From Sorghum bicolor (Eukaryota; Streptophyta; Magnoliopsida; Poales; Poaceae), in NCBI RefSeq assembly GCF_000003195.3, contig NC_012878.2:13013104-13077103 (forward strand): a stretch of 64,000 nucleotides of DNA, read 5' to 3'. Each line of letters begins with the position of its first letter. Position 1 is the stretch's first letter. Shown here piece by piece: positions 55,098 to 64,000 of the stretch. The position numbers and the translations under genes are program-made. A model generated the notes under the pieces. The model saw only the letters and a list, made by a program, of their open reading frames with translations. It was not told the DNA's origin and ran no database searches.

Positions 55098-56029
55098 GTA
55101 GCCCCCGAGTCTTCAGTCGAGCGCTGGTGCTCGAGTGAAGACTTTCGTTTTTTATGGTCGAGCTTCCACGGGGGCGCGCGAGCGACCCCGCGGGGGTTGC
55201 CCCCGAGCCCTCGAGGGAGTATTTAACTCCTTCGGGGGCTTATTTCGCCAAATTTTGCAGAAACGCTGTCAACACCCATCGTGGAAGGTTCTGTTCGGCT
55301 TTGCCTTGCTTGGAGGTTTCGACGTACTCTCGATAGAGCGAGCGTCTTCCACCCCAGTTTGAGTTCCTAGCGGGTAGTCCAAGTGAGAACCTGTGCCCCT
55401 TTCGAGGGGGTCAGCTGTAGCCCGGAGGCGTCCTCATAAAGCAGGGTCGACGTGGTCGAGGATACCGGTCTCGTTCGATAGAGTCCAGCGGCTCGGTGCC
55501 TCCCTTCGGGGGGATTCCTCTCGACTGTCTCAACCCTACCTTAGACATCGCCAGCGAGTCTTCGAGGCGGGCCTCGATTTTTGACCACTCGTTGGGGATC
55601 CCTGACTCTTGGCGCTCGAGATCGGCTGTCGAACCCTTTCGACGGGCCAGCCATCGACCTCTCGAGACTATCGTGGGCGCATACCTTGGCTTACGAAGTA
55701 AGGAAGCTGCCGTGCCGGTTCGTCTTTCTGCCCGTTGGGCGCACCTTTTGAGGCAAGTGACGCCGCGACACTGTATCGGCGGGGAATTCGGAGCGTCCGG
55801 CCTGTGAGGAGAGAAAGGACCGTCAGACGGCGCGTTTATGGGGGGGTGTTACCTTATTTCTTGGATCTGTCCGTTGGCGGACTGCTGCCTATAAGTACGT
55901 CGTGGCGTCGCCGCCGTTCCTCTCCCTTCCGCCTTCTCGCTCTTATTCCTTTGCTGCCTTTGCTTTCTCGCCGTCTCACGCGCACACGCCCCCTCGAGCT
56001 GTAGTGAACCCACCGTCCCTTCATCCGAG
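55098..56029 (+). promoter_or_regulatory. Region upstream of the antisense gene
   Basis: G+C-rich with frequent CTCGA/TCGAG words. It should hold the promoter and leader of the plus-strand gene that starts at 56030. The only core motif I see is CCTATAAG near 55889, a possible weak TATA box. Confidence 0.35.
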
Positions 56030-59000
56030 ATGCCTATAAGACTCGTCGCCGCCGATGACTGGCGCCCGTCGTCGATGACGGAGCGCCGGCTGTTAGAGCT
56101 TGAGAAGGAGGGACTGCTGCGCCGCCGCACCTCGCTGTCGTCGCCAGAATGGATCGCGCCGCCGGCGAGTCACAGGGGGCCTCAGCCTCCCGAGGGCTAC
56201 GTGGTGTCGTTCGCCAAGTTCCACCGCCACGGTCTGGGCGCGCCCCCAAGCCGCTTCATGCGGGCCCTCTGCTTCCATTATGGGGTGGAGCTCCAGCACT
56301 TCTCTCCGAATGCCATCACCGTAGCGGCGGTCTTCGCCGCCGTGTGTGAGGGCTTCCTGGGGATGATGCCGCACTGGGAGCTGTGGCTCCACCTCTATAG
56401 GGGCGAGCTGTTTCACGCCCCCACCGGAACTACGGGTGTAAGGAAACCCGTGCGGGCGGGTTGCCTCAATCTGGTGCAGAAGACGGGGAAGACGGACCGG
56501 CCGCGGGAGTACATCCCGATAGGGTTATCGACTAACCACGCCGGCTGGGACTCCCAGTGGTTCTACCTGCGGAACGACGACAACCTCCTGCCTTCCTACT
56601 CGGGCCGTCTGATCTTGGAGCGTCCAGCGGATTGGACGTACGGCGTCGTCCAAGCTCATCAGTCTCGGCTCGACCCTCTCCTTGACGCCCTGAAGAAGCT
56701 TCGCCAGGAAGGTTTGACCGCCGCCCTCGTCCTCTCGGCCGTCCATCACCGGAGAGTTCTCCCTCTGATGTCACGACCGTTGAGGATGGACGAGATGGGC
56801 CCTGGCGTCTCATCTCGGGACCTCGAGGCGTGTCGGATGTCCAACGAGGCTCCGGCGGACGACGAAGTCGCGGCCCGAGTCAGGGCCGCCATTGCCGGTG
56901 ATTTTCAGCCGGAGCATGTCAACGGCTTCCCCATGAGACCTGATGCAGGCTCGATCGATCTGGTACGCTTTCTTCTTGCGCGCATCCCCGATTCTGGGTT
57001 TTCTTTCTCCCCTCTCTTTTTTCTAAGTCTACTGTAGTTTTGGCAGGGTCGGATTGATGTCCGGTCCTCGAGGCCTCCGGTAAAGGAGGACGAGGTCGAT
57101 CGCGACAAACGGCGCCAATCCGCCGAAAAGCTCAAGTCTGCCAAGCACTCTGCAAAGAAGGGGGAGAAGAAGAAGAACCTCGACCGCCAAGCATTAGAGG
57201 CGCGTCGAGCCAAATCCAGGCAGAGGGGGGAGCCTGAGGAAGAATCCCCCAACGATGATGACGATGACGACGAGGGCAGCGACGACTCCGAGGGGATGGC
57301 GTCGCGCCTCGATCGGATTCTCGAGGGCCCACCTCGAGGCGACGTCGACGCCCCCCGGACGGAGGCGCCAGAGGAGGGTCCGAGCGGATCTCGTCGTCCC
57401 CGGGCCGACACCCCTCCCGCGCCCAAGGCGGGCCAAGACGCACCGCGCCCTCCCCCGGTGCCCAGGGAGAGCGGCCCGGCTGGGTCCCAGGCGTCGGGGC
57501 CGCTAACTCGTGGTCGCGCCGCGGCCTCTGAGAAAGGAGACGCCGGCCGTAGGAGCGCGGGTCCCGGCGTCCGCCAGGCGGGGACCGACGTACCTAAGCC
57601 AGTTCGTGACCTCGAGGGGCCTGGAGCCCCGACGCGGGGTGGCTCGAGGCCCGCTGGTCGGAGTGGCGGAAGGCGAGCCGTTCTCCCCGTGGGGTAAGCC
57701 TCTTTGATATTGCGGTTTTTGTCTTCCCATTCTTCCACCTTTCCTCTTACGCCGACCTTTTCTCAGGCTGAAGCGGACCCTTGAGCAGGCCCAACCGTCT
57801 ATGGCCAAGAGGCTCAGAACGGGTGCCGCCTCCAAGGAACCAGGTTCGTAGTTAATTCCCAGGCGTCGCGATGTTCTTATGTTGGTTATCATAACGTCTG
57901 ACCCTTACCCTTTGTTTTGTAGGCTCATCCAGCCCCCAACCTCCAGCCGGCGTCGAGAGGGCTTCATCTCGTCCCGCGCCTACTCCGTCGCCGCCGACTC
58001 ATGATGCGGCCCCCCAGACGCGAGCGTCAGAGGGAGCCCCCGAGCCCCCTCGATTGGGGGTCGAGGGGGAACCCATCACCATCAGCGATACGTCTGATGG
58101 CAACGAAACGTCTGGGGGCGCTCGCCCTATGGAGGAAGAAGCGTCGACCCCCAACGTCGCGGGACGGACTCCCTGGCCTGCAGGCCTTCGAGCTCTCGAG
58201 GCGCAAAGGAAGATGGAGGAGGAGGAGGAGCGGGAGCGCGAGGCGACGCAGCCGTCACTGGAGCAGCAGCAGCAGCAACCCCAGCCGGAGGAGCAGCTGC
58301 AGCATCAGCAGGAGGAGCAGCAGCAGCAGCTGGGGCAGCAACCGCAGCAGCAGCTGGGGGGCCAAGAGGACGAGCCACTCGAGCCCCCGCCTCAAGGTTT
58401 GGCCGAACCGGCGCCACTGGCGTCGCAAGAGCCCGGCGATCAAGAGGGAAATTTGCCGGTGTACGGACCTCCCACCCCAGCGTGGCTCCTCCCGGGGGCG
58501 CCTGCCGCGATCCGGGCAGAGTCGGGGCGAGCGGACGGAGTCGTGGCGCTCGCCTGTATGATGCGCACCCCCACCGACCCCGAGTCCGAGATCAAGAGGA
58601 CGATCTACGGCATGGACGGGATCGCCTCGGGGTTCCTCCGGGAGCGTCGAGCATGGGAGGACCGCTTTCCCTCTGAGGAGGACGAGATTGGGTCGTCAGG
58701 GAGCAAGGACGGTACGTGGAAGACGGTGGACGACGACGGGCGGTTCCCTTGCCTCGCCGACCTGTTCTTGCGCCACGGGGGTTCCCTCGAGACCGTCGAG
58801 AACTTTATCCGCGGCGTCAAGGCGCGGGCTGATCGGGAGATGGAGAACTGGTGTCCCGATTGGATTCGTATCCGAGCTTCCACCGACCCGTCCGAGCCCA
58901 ACATCTTCCTCGACGACAAGAAGGAGGTCGAGAAGTGGGAGCATGTCGAGGAGCTCCGCCTTTGGATGAAACACGTGGTGGGGCTCCTATCGGACGTCAT

Positions 59001-60311
59001 CAACAACGGGCTCGGGCCAGCTTATTTTGTAAGTGTTTCTCAAACTCCAATCTTTATGGTGCTTTCTGGTCTCTGTATTCTAATCCATCCGACCCCTGAT
59101 TCGCAGGATATGAAAGAGACCTCTCGCATTAAGTCCAGCTTCATACATGCCACGAGGGGCGGATGGGAGCAGCTCCCCCTCCTCAAAGATCAACTCCTCG
59201 AGTCGCAGGAAAAGCTGCTTAAAGCTTACAAAGATCTCATAGCACTCGAGGAGGAGAAGAAGGCGAGGGAAGCTGCTTTGGCCGAGGCCCGAGAGGTCTC
59301 GAAGAAGGCGGAGGAGGAGGCGATGCAGCTACGGGAGCGGGCTCTTACGGTCGAGGAGGCCGCGTCCAGAGCCCGGGAGGAGGCCCTGTCCTACAAGAGC
59401 ATCATTGCGGACCTGGACAAGGAGAAGGGCCTTCTCCAAACCGACCTAGACTCCCTCCGCGATTCCTTCCAGAAGATGAAAGTGGCGTACGTGGATAATG
59501 AGGTCGCCAGGGGTGCCGCCGAGGACACAAAGAAGAAGGCCCTCGAAGACCTCGAGATGGAGCGAGCTTGATCCCGCAGTCTCTCTGACGACGTCGAGCG
59601 TCTGAAGGGAGAATTGCTGGAGAAGAGTGGAGCCATCGCTCAGGCTGGCAGGGTGATCGAAGATCTCCGCGTCGCCAATACTGAGCTGGCGCGCTCCAAC
59701 AGAGAGATCGAGCGTGCCAACACCAGATTGGTCGGCGAGAACACGGCCCTAGAGGAGAGCATCAAAGGTATATTTCCTTTGTCGAATTTCCTTTTCGAGG
59801 TGTGCTTGAGTTTTTCCTAAAGCTTTTTGTATTGGCATTTACAGGGCTCAAGGACGAACTCCTGGCCGCCCAAGCCGAGGCTCGCAACGCCAAGGCTCAG
59901 CTCGAGGCTGAGGTTGCTTTGAACCGTCGAGTGCGGACGGCGATAAGCGATCTCTCGTCCTCTTGGGAGGTCGAGCCTATGGATGAGTCGAGGGAGGACG
60001 CTCGAGGCGATGCCCTGATCGACCAGTTGTGCTACATAGGCGCGACGCTGCGAGATCGGGTGCGGGACGCCCTCCACATCGGGGTGAAGCGGGCGATGGC
60101 GGTTGTCTGCTCGGGCTTCTCCTACGACATGGAGGTAGTGTCCCATGGCTTCGTCACCGACATCTCCAAGACCGACGCGGAGAACGAGGAGAGGCTCCAT
60201 GCCTTGATCGACGACGCGGAGGTTCCTGGGGAAAGGTTGGCTAAGCTCTTCGAGCCTGAGGTGCTCCCTCCTGAGGCTAGCTCGGGCGGTGAGGATCGTG
60301 CCGCGGACTGA
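56030..60311 (+). pseudogene. Antisense spliced ORF of the Tat element ('putative gypsy type transposon' domain)
   Basis: Six exons fit in phase on the strand opposite pol: 56030-56962, 57047-57693, 57767-57843, 57923-59028, 59107-59767, 59845-60311. Exon 1 carries the plant domain found in Tat antisense ORFs (RFMRALCFHYGVELQHFSPN, later DSQWFYLRND). The middle is basic, acidic and Gln/Pro-rich (Gln repeats near 58262-58350). Exons 5-6 form a long coiled coil (KKAEEEAMQLRERALTVEE). An in-frame TGA at 59569-59571 in exon 5 would truncate the protein, although the same frame then continues to the stop at 60309-60311. The role of such ORFs is unknown. Confidence 0.72.
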
Positions 60312-60865
60312 GGCCTGCGAGCCTGCTCAGGGCGCCTGAGGCCCCTTGTATGATACTTTATTAATTCTGCTGTTACGTGAAATAGTATCTTTTTTTAATT
60401 GTTAACTGCTTATTTGTCTTTCCGCTCGAGGTTCCTTTGTTTCTCTTTGTTCCTACGTTTGTATCTCTTGCTCGCTCTTTCGTCAAAAACGACCTCGATT
60501 ACCTCAAGGGTGAGGAAGTGAGTAGAGTTTCCGTAGCCCAGGGGCGTGGGAGTTCTCCGGCTCATTATCCCTCGGCCTTTGAGGGGATCGAGGCGCCTTA
60601 GCTACTCGAACCGTGCAAGGTTTACCAAGCAAGAAAGGAAAATTTCTTGGCTTTTTCGACGCTTGGGGAGGGGTCGTCCCTCTGGTAGCCCCCGAGGGGG
60701 TGCGGACTATGATGGGTCATGGTCGGCATCCCCTTTTAATGTCGAGACTATGACTCGTAACTATTTTTGGTACAGAAAGAAACCGCTCGAGGGAAAGACT
60801 TTATTTATTCATGCGTTCATTTACAAAGTCTTCGTACAAAATGTAGGATCGTAAGTCTAGGACTT
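60312..60865. other. Spacer between antisense gene and pol
   Basis: No supported gene. The two convergent transcripts of the element would end here. A T-rich patch near 60390 could serve the plus-strand transcript as a polyadenylation region. Confidence 0.4.
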
Positions 60866-63800
60866 CTAGGGGTAGAATCGACGTAGCTGTTCGATGTTCC
60901 ATGCGTTGGTGAAGATTGCCCCCTTTTTGTCCGCCAGTTTGTACGTTCCTAGCTTAAGAACCTCGGCCACCACATACGGGCCTTCCCAAGGCGGAGTCAG
61001 CTTGTGGCGTCCTTGATTGCTTTGCCGGCGTCGTAGGACAAGGTCGCCTACGTTGAGGTCCCTCTTGCGCACGTGCTTGTCGTGGTAGCGTCGGAGTTTC
61101 TGCTGATATCTGGCAGAGTTGAGGAGGGCCATGTCTCGAGCCTCCTCGAGTTGGTCGACCGCATTTTCTTGAGTCTCTTTGTTCGATTGCTCGTTGTAAG
61201 CCTTGAGCCATGGTGACCCATACTCGAGGTCTGTGGGGAGGATAGCTTCAGAGCCGTAGACCATGAAGAACGGGGTGTATTTTGTGGCCCTGCTTGGCGT
61301 TGTCCTAAGGCTCCATAGGACTGAGGAAAGCTCCTCGACCCATTTCTTGCCGAATTTCTTCAATCGATTGTAGATCCTTGGCTTGAGTCCTTGCAAAATC
61401 ATGCCGTTGGCACGCTCGACCTGGCCGTTAGTTCGAGGGTGGGCTACTGCGGACCAGTTCACACGGATGTGATGCTGATCGCAGAAATCCAAGAACTTTC
61501 TGCCGGTGAACTGAGTGCCGTTGTCGGTGATGATGACATTGGGGATCCCAAACCGATGGATGATGTCGGAGAAGAAAAGGACGGCCTGCTCGGAGCGGAT
61601 GTTGGTGATGGGTCGAGCCTCGATCCATTTGGAGAACTTGTCAATGGCCACCAGCAAATGGGTGTACCCTCCTTTCGCCTTTTGTAGAGGTCCTACTAAA
61701 TCGAGCCCCCATACCGCAAACGGCCAGGTGATGGGGATCATCTGAAGAGCGTGGGCGGGCAGATGCGTCTGCTTGGCGTAGAACTGGCACCCATGACACG
61801 AGCGTACGAGCTCGATGGCATCTGCCACGGCCGTTGGCCAGTAAAAGCCTTGCCGAAAAGCGTTTCCTACAAGGGTCCGTGGGGCGGCGTGGTGGCCACA
61901 AGCCCCCGAGTGCAGGTCATCGAGGAGTTTTCGGCCTTCCTCTACGGTGATGCAACGTTGTAAGACCCCCGTCGGGCTCCGTCGATATAGCTCGTTGTCT
62001 TCGCCATAGATCACATATGATTTAGCCCGTCGAGCGATACGACGGGCTTCTGTCCTGTCTTCTGGTAACTCGCCGTGGATAAGGCAGTCGAGGAACGGTG
62101 TGCGCCAATCAAATGGTCGACCTAGCCGTCGTTCTATCTCCACCATCAAGAGCGTATCGACAGCGTTGGTTGGTTGGGTGGCGATGGCGTCTATGCCAGC
62201 TCTCGTGCCTAGGTCGACGGATGGCTCGTGAAGATCTTTTGAGAATGCGTCAGGCGGCACCGTGCCTCTAGTCGATGCGATCTTGGCGAGTTCGTCGGCT
62301 GCCTCGTTGTAGCGTCGAGCGACATGGACAAGCTCGAGGCCGTGGAACCTGTCTTCGAGTCGACGGACCTCCTTGCAGTATGCTTCCATTTTTGGGTCGT
62401 GGCAGCTCGAGGTTTTCATTACTTGGTCGATGACGAGTTGGGAGTCACCTCGGACGTCGAGGCGTCGGACTCCTAACTCGATAGCGATCTTGAGACCGTT
62501 GACGAGGGCCTCATATTCTGCGACATTATTAGATGCGGCAAAATGAATCCTGATTACGTACCTCATGTGGACGCCCAAGGGTGAGATGAACAGCAGGCCG
62601 GCCCCGGCCCCAGTTTTCATGAGTGACCCGTCGAAATACATTGTCCACAGCTCCGCCTGGACCTGAGTCGGGGGAAGCTGGGAGTCTGTCCATTCCGCGA
62701 CGAAGTCTACCAGGGCTTGCGATTTGATGGCCTTTCGAGGCGCGTAAGTGAGAGTCTCGCTCATGAGCTCGACCGACCACTTAGCTATTCTTCCCGTGGC
62801 CTCCTTGCTCTGGATTATCTCGCCCAAGGGGAAAGAAGAGACCACCGTGATAGGATGACCAAGGAAGTAATGCTGCAGTTTGCGGCGGGCAAGGATTACG
62901 GCGTAGATCAGCTTCTGGATTTGGGGGTAACGCGCCTTGGTCTCCGAAAGCACCTCGCTGACGAAATAGACTGGCCTTTGGACCGGCAGCGCATGACCCT
63001 CCTCTTGTCTTTCGACCACCACCGCCGCGCTGACGACCTGGGTCGTCGACGCGACGTAGAGGAGCAGCGGCTCTGCAGGTTGAGGTGGAACCAGGACTGG
63101 TGCCGAGGTCAGCGTCTTTTTCAATTTCTCGAGTGCTTCCTCGGCCTCGGGGGTCCAGGAAAAGCGCTCGACCTTCTTTAGGAGTCGATACAATGGTAAT
63201 GCCTTTTCTCCTAGTCTCGTGATGAAACGACTCAAAGCTGCCAGGCACCCCGTGACTCTCTGTACACCCTTGATGTCTCGGATCGGCCCCATTCTCGTGA
63301 TGGCCGAGACTTTCTCGGGGTTGGCCTCAATGCCGCGCTGCGAAACGATATATCCTAGGAGCATGCCTCGAGGTACACCGAAGACGCACTTCTCGGGATT
63401 GAGCTTGATCTGGCTGATGCGTAGACAGCTAAAGGCAATCTCGAGGTCCTGGATCAGGTCTCCTCGTCGCTTTGATTTGACGACAATGTCGTCGACGTAG
63501 GCTTCGACCGTCGACCCTATGTGTTTGCCGAATACGTGGAGCATGCAACGTTGATACGTGGCTCCGGCGTTTCGAAGCCCGAATGGCATGGTCACGTAGC
63601 AATACATCCCAAAAGGCGTGATGAAAGAGGTCGCGAGCTGGTCGGACTCCTTCATTTTTATTTGATGGTAACCGGAATATGCATCAAGGAAAGAAAGGGT
63701 TTCACATCCCGTGGTAGAATCGACAATCTGATCAATGCGTGGCAATGGAAAGGGAACTTTTGGACATGCTTTATTCAAACTAGTATAATCGACACACATC

Positions 63801-64000
63801 CTCATTTTCCCATTCTTTTTCTTAACTAATACAGGGTTCGCTAACCAGTCAGGATGATGAACCTCCTTGATGAATCCGGCCGTCAAAAGCTTGTGGACTT
63901 CCTCGCCGATGATCTTGCGCTTTTCCTCGTCGAATCGGCGCAACCGCTGCTTCACTGGCTTGGAACCGGCTCGAATCTCCAAGGAGTGCTCGGCGACTTC
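60866..64000 (-). CDS. Tat-type gypsy pol: RT, two RNase H domains, integrase (partial)
   Basis: The frame is open from the window edge to the stop at 60866, over 1040 codons without a break; the true start lies outside. Order from the edge: RT with FLDAYSGYHQI and catalytic YVDDIVVKS (about residue 165); a first RNase H-like connection (about 290-400); a second, archaeal-type RNase H (MYFDGSLMKTGAGAG near 445, then NNVAEYEALVNGL and RGDSQLVIDQ); an integrase zinc-binding region (HSGACGHHAAPR, CHGCQFYAKQTH); and the integrase core with LDLVGPL, TDNGTQFTG and HPRTNGQVERANG. The double RNase H is known for the Tat lineage. Catalytic residues look intact. Confidence 0.92.
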   Translation of the reverse strand, partial: EVAEHSLEIRAGSKPVKQRLRRFDEEKRKIIGEEVHKLLTAGFIKEVHHPDWLANPVLVKKKNGKMRMCVDYTSLNKACPKVPFPLPRIDQIVDSTTGCETLSFLDAYSGYHQIKMKESDQLATSFITPFGMYCYVTMPFGLRNAGATYQRCMLHVFGKHIGSTVEAYVDDIVVKSKRRGDLIQDLEIAFSCLRISQIKLNPEKCVFGVPRGMLLGYIVSQRGIEANPEKVSAITRMGPIRDIKGVQRVTGCLAALSRFITRLGEKALPLYRLLKKVERFSWTPEAEEALEKLKKTLTSAPVLVPPQPAEPLLLYVASTTQVVSAAVVVERQEEGHALPVQRPVYFVSEVLSETKARYPQIQKLIYAVILARRKLQHYFLGHPITVVSSFPLGEIIQSKEATGRIAKWSVELMSETLTYAPRKAIKSQALVDFVAEWTDSQLPPTQVQAELWTMYFDGSLMKTGAGAGLLFISPLGVHMRYVIRIHFAASNNVAEYEALVNGLKIAIELGVRRLDVRGDSQLVIDQVMKTSSCHDPKMEAYCKEVRRLEDRFHGLELVHVARRYNEAADELAKIASTRGTVPPDAFSKDLHEPSVDLGTRAGIDAIATQPTNAVDTLLMVEIERRLGRPFDWRTPFLDCLIHGELPEDRTEARRIARRAKSYVIYGEDNELYRRSPTGVLQRCITVEEGRKLLDDLHSGACGHHAAPRTLVGNAFRQGFYWPTAVADAIELVRSCHGCQFYAKQTHLPAHALQMIPITWPFAVWGLDLVGPLQKAKGGYTHLLVAIDKFSKWIEARPITNIRSEQAVLFFSDIIHRFGIPNVIITDNGTQFTGRKFLDFCDQHHIRVNWSAVAHPRTNGQVERANGMILQGLKPRIYNRLKKFGKKWVEELSSVLWSLRTTPSRATKYTPFFMVYGSEAILPTDLEYGSPWLKAYNEQSNKETQENAVDQLEEARDMALLNSARYQQKLRRYHDKHVRKRDLNVGDLVLRRRQSNQGRHKLTPPWEGPYVVAEVLKLGTYKLADKKGAIFTNAWNIEQLRRFYP

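Larger units (their letters stand above)
54110..64000 (-). mobile_element. Tat-type Ty3/gypsy retrotransposon, 3' half, runs off the window
   Basis: Read on the minus strand: pol (64000-60866), a spacer, a region holding an antisense spliced gene (60311-56030), a polypurine tract (CTCGGGGGCTAC, 55109-55098) and the 3' LTR (55097-54110). It is inserted into the Sirevirus pol. Pol is unbroken, so the element seems young. The antisense ORF between pol and 3' LTR and the second RNase H domain are hallmarks of grass Tat elements. Confidence 0.88.

Noticed and set aside
54398..55804. Many small frames in the Tat LTR and the adjacent leader
   Set aside because: High G+C with few stops on all frames; none has a domain or continues across the LTR edge.
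61391..63829. Plus-strand frames opposite Tat pol
   Set aside because: Shadows of an intact, motif-bearing minus-strand pol frame.

Overview
The window is nuclear DNA from a grass, most likely sorghum or another Andropogoneae. Evidence: a 21-exon gene with GT-AG introns, Tourist/Stowaway-type MITEs, CACTA elements with the grass subterminal repeat (CCTTTAGCACCGGTT and its inverse), Sirevirus-type copia elements and a Tat-type gypsy element. The species call is an inference. Two runs of exactly 100 N (37167-37266, 39074-39173) are assembly gaps.

There is one host gene, at 6990-25192 (+): a chromomethylase that I call CMT2. I could place 21 exons, in phase, giving an unbroken 1428-residue protein: a long N-terminal region with a 98-residue tandem duplication, then BAH, DNA methyltransferase and embedded chromodomain. 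Its introns carry many transposons with readable target-site duplications (TSDs): an antisense copia element and a SINE-like piece (intron 1), a Stowaway MITE (intron 3), a LINE 3' end and a Pack-MULE-like element (intron 11), and a hAT-type MITE (intron 15). Its 5' flank is also built of elements: a MULE-like fold-back with a MITE nested in it, and another MITE ending 281 bp before the ATG. In known plants this enzyme methylates exactly such elements.

Layout: 1-3544 decayed CACTA element (transposase on -); 3545-4355 decayed gypsy gag; 4356-6708 fold-back, MULE-like and MITE elements; 6990-25192 CMT2; 25193-27822 3' flank with MITE remnants; 27823-39751 a complete-ended CACTA element (TSD TAG) with a TNP2 gene, a GRF zinc-finger gene and a Transposase_24/Ulp1-like gene, all on the minus strand; 39755-42342 a Sirevirus-type LTR remnant split by a hAT element; 42343-49453 a gypsy element (3-kb LTR, extra ORF, gag, part of RT); 49454-49811 an LTR-like scrap; 49812-54109 a Sirevirus (LTR, gag with two zinc knuckles, start of pol); 54110-64000 a young Tat-type gypsy element whose 3' LTR, antisense spliced ORF and intact RT/RNase H/integrase are visible and which runs off the window.

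The right half is a nest built by successive insertion: Sirevirus LTR, then gypsy at 42343, then the second Sirevirus, then the Tat element at 54110. Points of most interest are the CMT2 gene model and its duplication, the transposon load of a transposon-silencing gene, the internal copy of a CACTA terminal-repeat/promoter module at 33205-33475, and the antisense spliced gene of the Tat element.
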